From positions 62,001 through 126,000 of the forward strand of contig OX465111.1 of the NCBI GenBank assembly GCA_949987565.1: 64,000 nucleotides of DNA, written 5' to 3'. This document shows, one piece after another, positions 60,701 through 64,000 of this stretch. The stretch's first letter is position 1; every line of letters starts with the position of its first letter. This DNA is from Luidia sarsii (lineage: Eukaryota > Echinodermata > Asteroidea > Paxillosida > Luidiidae). The notes beneath the pieces are model-generated. The model did not search any database, had not been told where the DNA came from, and saw nothing but the letters and a program-made list of their open reading frames with translations. Both the position numbers and the translations under genes were made by a program.

Positions 60701-63700
60701 CCAACTCTGTCCATGACCAACTCTGTCCATAACCAACTCTGCCCATAACCAACTCGGTCCATGACCAACTCTGTCCATTACCAACTCTGTCCATAACCAA
60801 CTCTGTCCATGACCAACTCTGTCCATGACCAGCTCTGTCCATAACCAAATCTGTCCATGACCAGCTCTGTCCATAACAAACTCTGTCCATAACCAACTCT
60901 GTCCATAACCAACTCTGTCCATGACCAACTCTGTCCATGACCAACTCGGTCCATGACCAACTCTGTCCATGACCAACTCTGTCCATGACCAACTCGGTCC
61001 ATAACCAACTCTGTCCATAACCAACTCTGTCCATGACCAACTCTGCCCATAACCAACTCTGTCCATGACCAACTCGGTCCATGACGAACTCGGTCCATAA
61101 CCAACTCTGTCTATAACCAACTCTGTCCATAACCAACTCTGTCCATAACCAACTCTGTCCATGACCAACTCGCTCCGAGACCAACTCTGTCCATGACCAT
61201 CTCGCTCCGAGACCAACTCTGTCCATAACCAACTCTGTCCATGACCAACTCGGTCCATGACCAACTCTGTCCATAACCAACTCTGTCCATGACCAACTCG
61301 CTCCATGACCAACTCTGTCCATAACCAACTCTGTCCATACCCATTTCTGTCCATAACCAACTCTGTCCATGACCAACTCTTTCCATGACCAACTCTGTCC
61401 ATAACCAACTCTGTCCATGACCAACTCTGTCCATAACCAACTCTGTCCATAACCAACTCTGTCCATAACCAACTCTGTCCATAACCAACTCTGTCCATAA
61501 CCAACGATGTCCATGACCAACTCTGTCCATAACCAACTCTGTCCATGACCAACTCTGTCCATAACCAACTCTGCCCATAACCAACTCTGTCCATGACCAA
61601 CTCTGTCCATGACCAGCTCTGTCCATGACCAACTCTGTCCATGACCAACTCTGTCCATAACCAACTCTGTCCATAACCAACTCTGCCCATAACCAACTCT
61701 GTCCATGACCAACTCTGTCCATGACCAGCTCTGTCCATGACCAACTCTGTCCATAACCAACTCGCTCCGAGACCAACTCTGTCCATGACCAACTCTGTCC
61801 ATAACCAACTCTGCCCATAACCAACTCTGTCCATGACCAACTCTGTCCATAACCAACTCTGTCCATAACCAACTCTGCCCATAACCAACTCGGTCCATGA
61901 CCAACTCTGTCCATTACCAACTCTGTCCATAACCAACTCTGCCCATAACCAACTCGGTCCATGACCAACTCTGTCCATTACCAACTCTGTCCATAACCAA
62001 CTCTGTCCATGACCAACTCTGTCCATAACCAACTCTGTCCATGACCAACTCTGTCCATAACCAACTCTGCCCATAACCAACTCGGTCCATGACCAACTCT
62101 GTCCATAACCAACTCTGTCCATAACCAACTCTGCCCATAACCAACTCGGTCCATGACCAACTCTGTCCATTACCAACTCTGTCCATAACCAACTCTGTCC
62201 ATGACCAACTCTGTCCATAACCAACTCTGTCCATGACCAACTCTGTCCATAAACTACTCTGTCCATGAACAACTCTGTCCATAACCAAATCTGTCCATGA
62301 CCAGCTCTGTCCATAACAAACTCTGTCCATAACCAACTCTGTCCATGACCAACTCTGTCCATGACCAACTCTGTCCATGACCAACTCGCTCCGAGACCAA
62401 CTCTGTCCATGACCAACTCTGTCCATAACCAACTCTGCCCATAACCAACTCTGTCCATGACCAACTCTGTCCATAACCAACTCTGTCCATAACCAACTCT
62501 GCCCATAACCAACTCGGTCCATGACCAACTCTGTCCATTACCAACTCTGTCCATAACCAACTCTGTCCATGACCAACTCTGTCCATGACCAACTCTGTCC
62601 ATGACCAACTCTGTCCATTACCAACTCTGTCCATAACCAACTCTGTCCATAACAAGCTCTGTCCATAACAAACTCTGTCCATAACCAACTCTGTCCATGA
62701 CCAACTCTGTCCATGACCAACTCTGTCCATGACCAACTCGCTCCGAGACCAACTCTGTCCATGACCAACTCTGTCCATAACCAACTCTGCCCATAACCAA
62801 CTCTGTCCATGACCAACTCTGTCCATAACCAACTCTGTCCATAACCAACTCTGCCCATAACCAACTCGGTCCATGACCAACTCTGTCCATTACCAACTCT
62901 GTCCATAACCAACTCTGTCCATGACCAACTCTGTCCATGACCAACTCTGTCCATAACCAACTCGGTCCATGACCAACTCTGTCCATGACCAACTCTGTCC
63001 ATGACCAACTCGCTCCATGACCAACTCGCTCCATGACCAACTCTGTCCATAACCAACTCTGTCCATACCCATTTCTGTCCATGACCAACTCTGTCCATGA
63101 CCAACTCTGTCCATGACCAACTCTGTCCATGACCAACTCTGTCCATGACCAACTCTGTCCATGACCAACTCTGTCCATGACCAACTCTGTCCATGACCAA
63201 CTCTGTCCATGACCAACTCTGTCCATGACCAACTCTGTCCATGACCAACTCTGTCCATGACCAACTCTGTCCATGACCAACTCTGTCCATGACCAACTCT
63301 GTCCATGACCAACTCTGTCCATGACCAACTCTGTCCATGACCAACTCTGTCCATGACCAACTCTGTCCATGACCAACTCTGTCCATGACCAACTCTGTCC
63401 ATGACCAACTCTGTCCATGACCAACTCTGTCCATGACCAACTCTGTCCATGACCAACTCTGTCCATGACCAACTCTGTCCATGACCAACTCTGTCCATGA
63501 CCAACTCTGTCCATGACCAACTCTGTCCATGACCAACTCTGTCCATGACCAACTCTGTCCATGACCAACTCTGTCCATGACCAACTCTGTCCATGACCAA
63601 CTCTGTCCATGACCAACTCTGTCCATGACCAACTCTGTCCATGACCAACTCTGTCCATGACCAACTCTGTCCATGACCAACTCTGTCCATGACCAACTCT

Positions 63701-64000
63701 GTCCATGACCAACTCTGTCCATGACCAACTCTGTCCATGACCAACTCTGTCCATGACCAACTCTGTCCATGACCAACTCTGTCCATGACCAACTCTGTCC
63801 ATGACCAACTCTGTCCATGACCAACTCTGTCCATGACCAACTCTGTCCATGACCAACTCTGTCCATGACCAACTCTGTCCATGACCAACTCTGTCCATGA
63901 CCAACTCTGTCCATGACCAACTCTGTCCATGACCAACTCTGTCCATGACCAACTCTGTCCATGACCAACTCTGTCCATGACCAACTCTGTCCATGACCAA
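54747..64000. repeat. 16-bp minisatellite, right array (open at window end)
   Basis: About 578 units of the same 16-mer in the same orientation as the left array, with the same marker variants. The first 250 bp are the most diverged (CTAACTCTTTCCAAG, TAATCAACTC). A higher-order copy of about 1,184 bp (74 units) links 57,202 and 58,386. No inverted block occurs here. Confidence 0.98.
63079..64000. repeat. Perfectly homogeneous terminal satellite block
   Basis: About 57 consecutive copies of CCATGACCAACTCTGT without a single variant, in contrast to all other parts of both arrays, where a variant appears every one to three units. Confidence 0.95.

Overview
This is eukaryotic, metazoan-type DNA. 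Genes are sparse and intron-containing with GT/AG splice sites, and about half the window is tandem repeat. The TRIM-like RING and NHL exons and the style of the mobile elements would suit an invertebrate deuterostome such as a lancelet or sea urchin. That species guess is inference only; no sequence comparison was possible.

Layout. (1) 1-22,934: a minisatellite with a 16-bp unit (CCATGACCAACTCTGT), organised into higher-order repeats and interrupted by six inverted blocks. (2) 22,935-54,746: a 31.8-kb island of more complex sequence. (3) 54,747-64,000: the same satellite in the same orientation, ending in 922 bp of perfectly identical units. The long reading frames on the minus strand of the satellite are arithmetic by-products of a stop-free 16-mer and are not annotated as genes.

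Inside the island, 25.3-39.8 kb is a zone of repeated local amplification. It holds a putative terminal exon with a poly(A) signal, a 43-bp minisatellite, six copies of a 1.08-kb unit that each carry short exon-like segments on the minus strand, a second set of diverged tandem units with CCCTCACCCATCACA-type microsatellites, and a foldback element.

The centrepiece is a complete DNA transposon at 40,790-48,552 (7,763 bp). It has a 6-bp target-site duplication (GGTTGG), perfect 47-bp terminal inverted repeats starting TAC, and arrays of a 21-bp self-complementary unit just inside each end. It carries two convergent genes. The plus-strand gene is a two-exon DDE integrase-type transposase. The minus-strand gene is a two-exon protein with a SAM-like N-terminus and a HECT-like ubiquitin-ligase C-terminus, interrupted by a one-base frameshift. 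The ends and integrase resemble the eukaryotic IS3EU superfamily as I remember it. The transposon sits in one arm of an older inverted repeat.

The right part of the island holds minus-strand exons of a RING/NHL (TRIM-like) gene, at 53,437-53,730 (RING) and 52,274-52,444 (NHL repeat), plus scattered copies of a short dispersed repeat that also occurs as a hairpin inside the transposon's intron.
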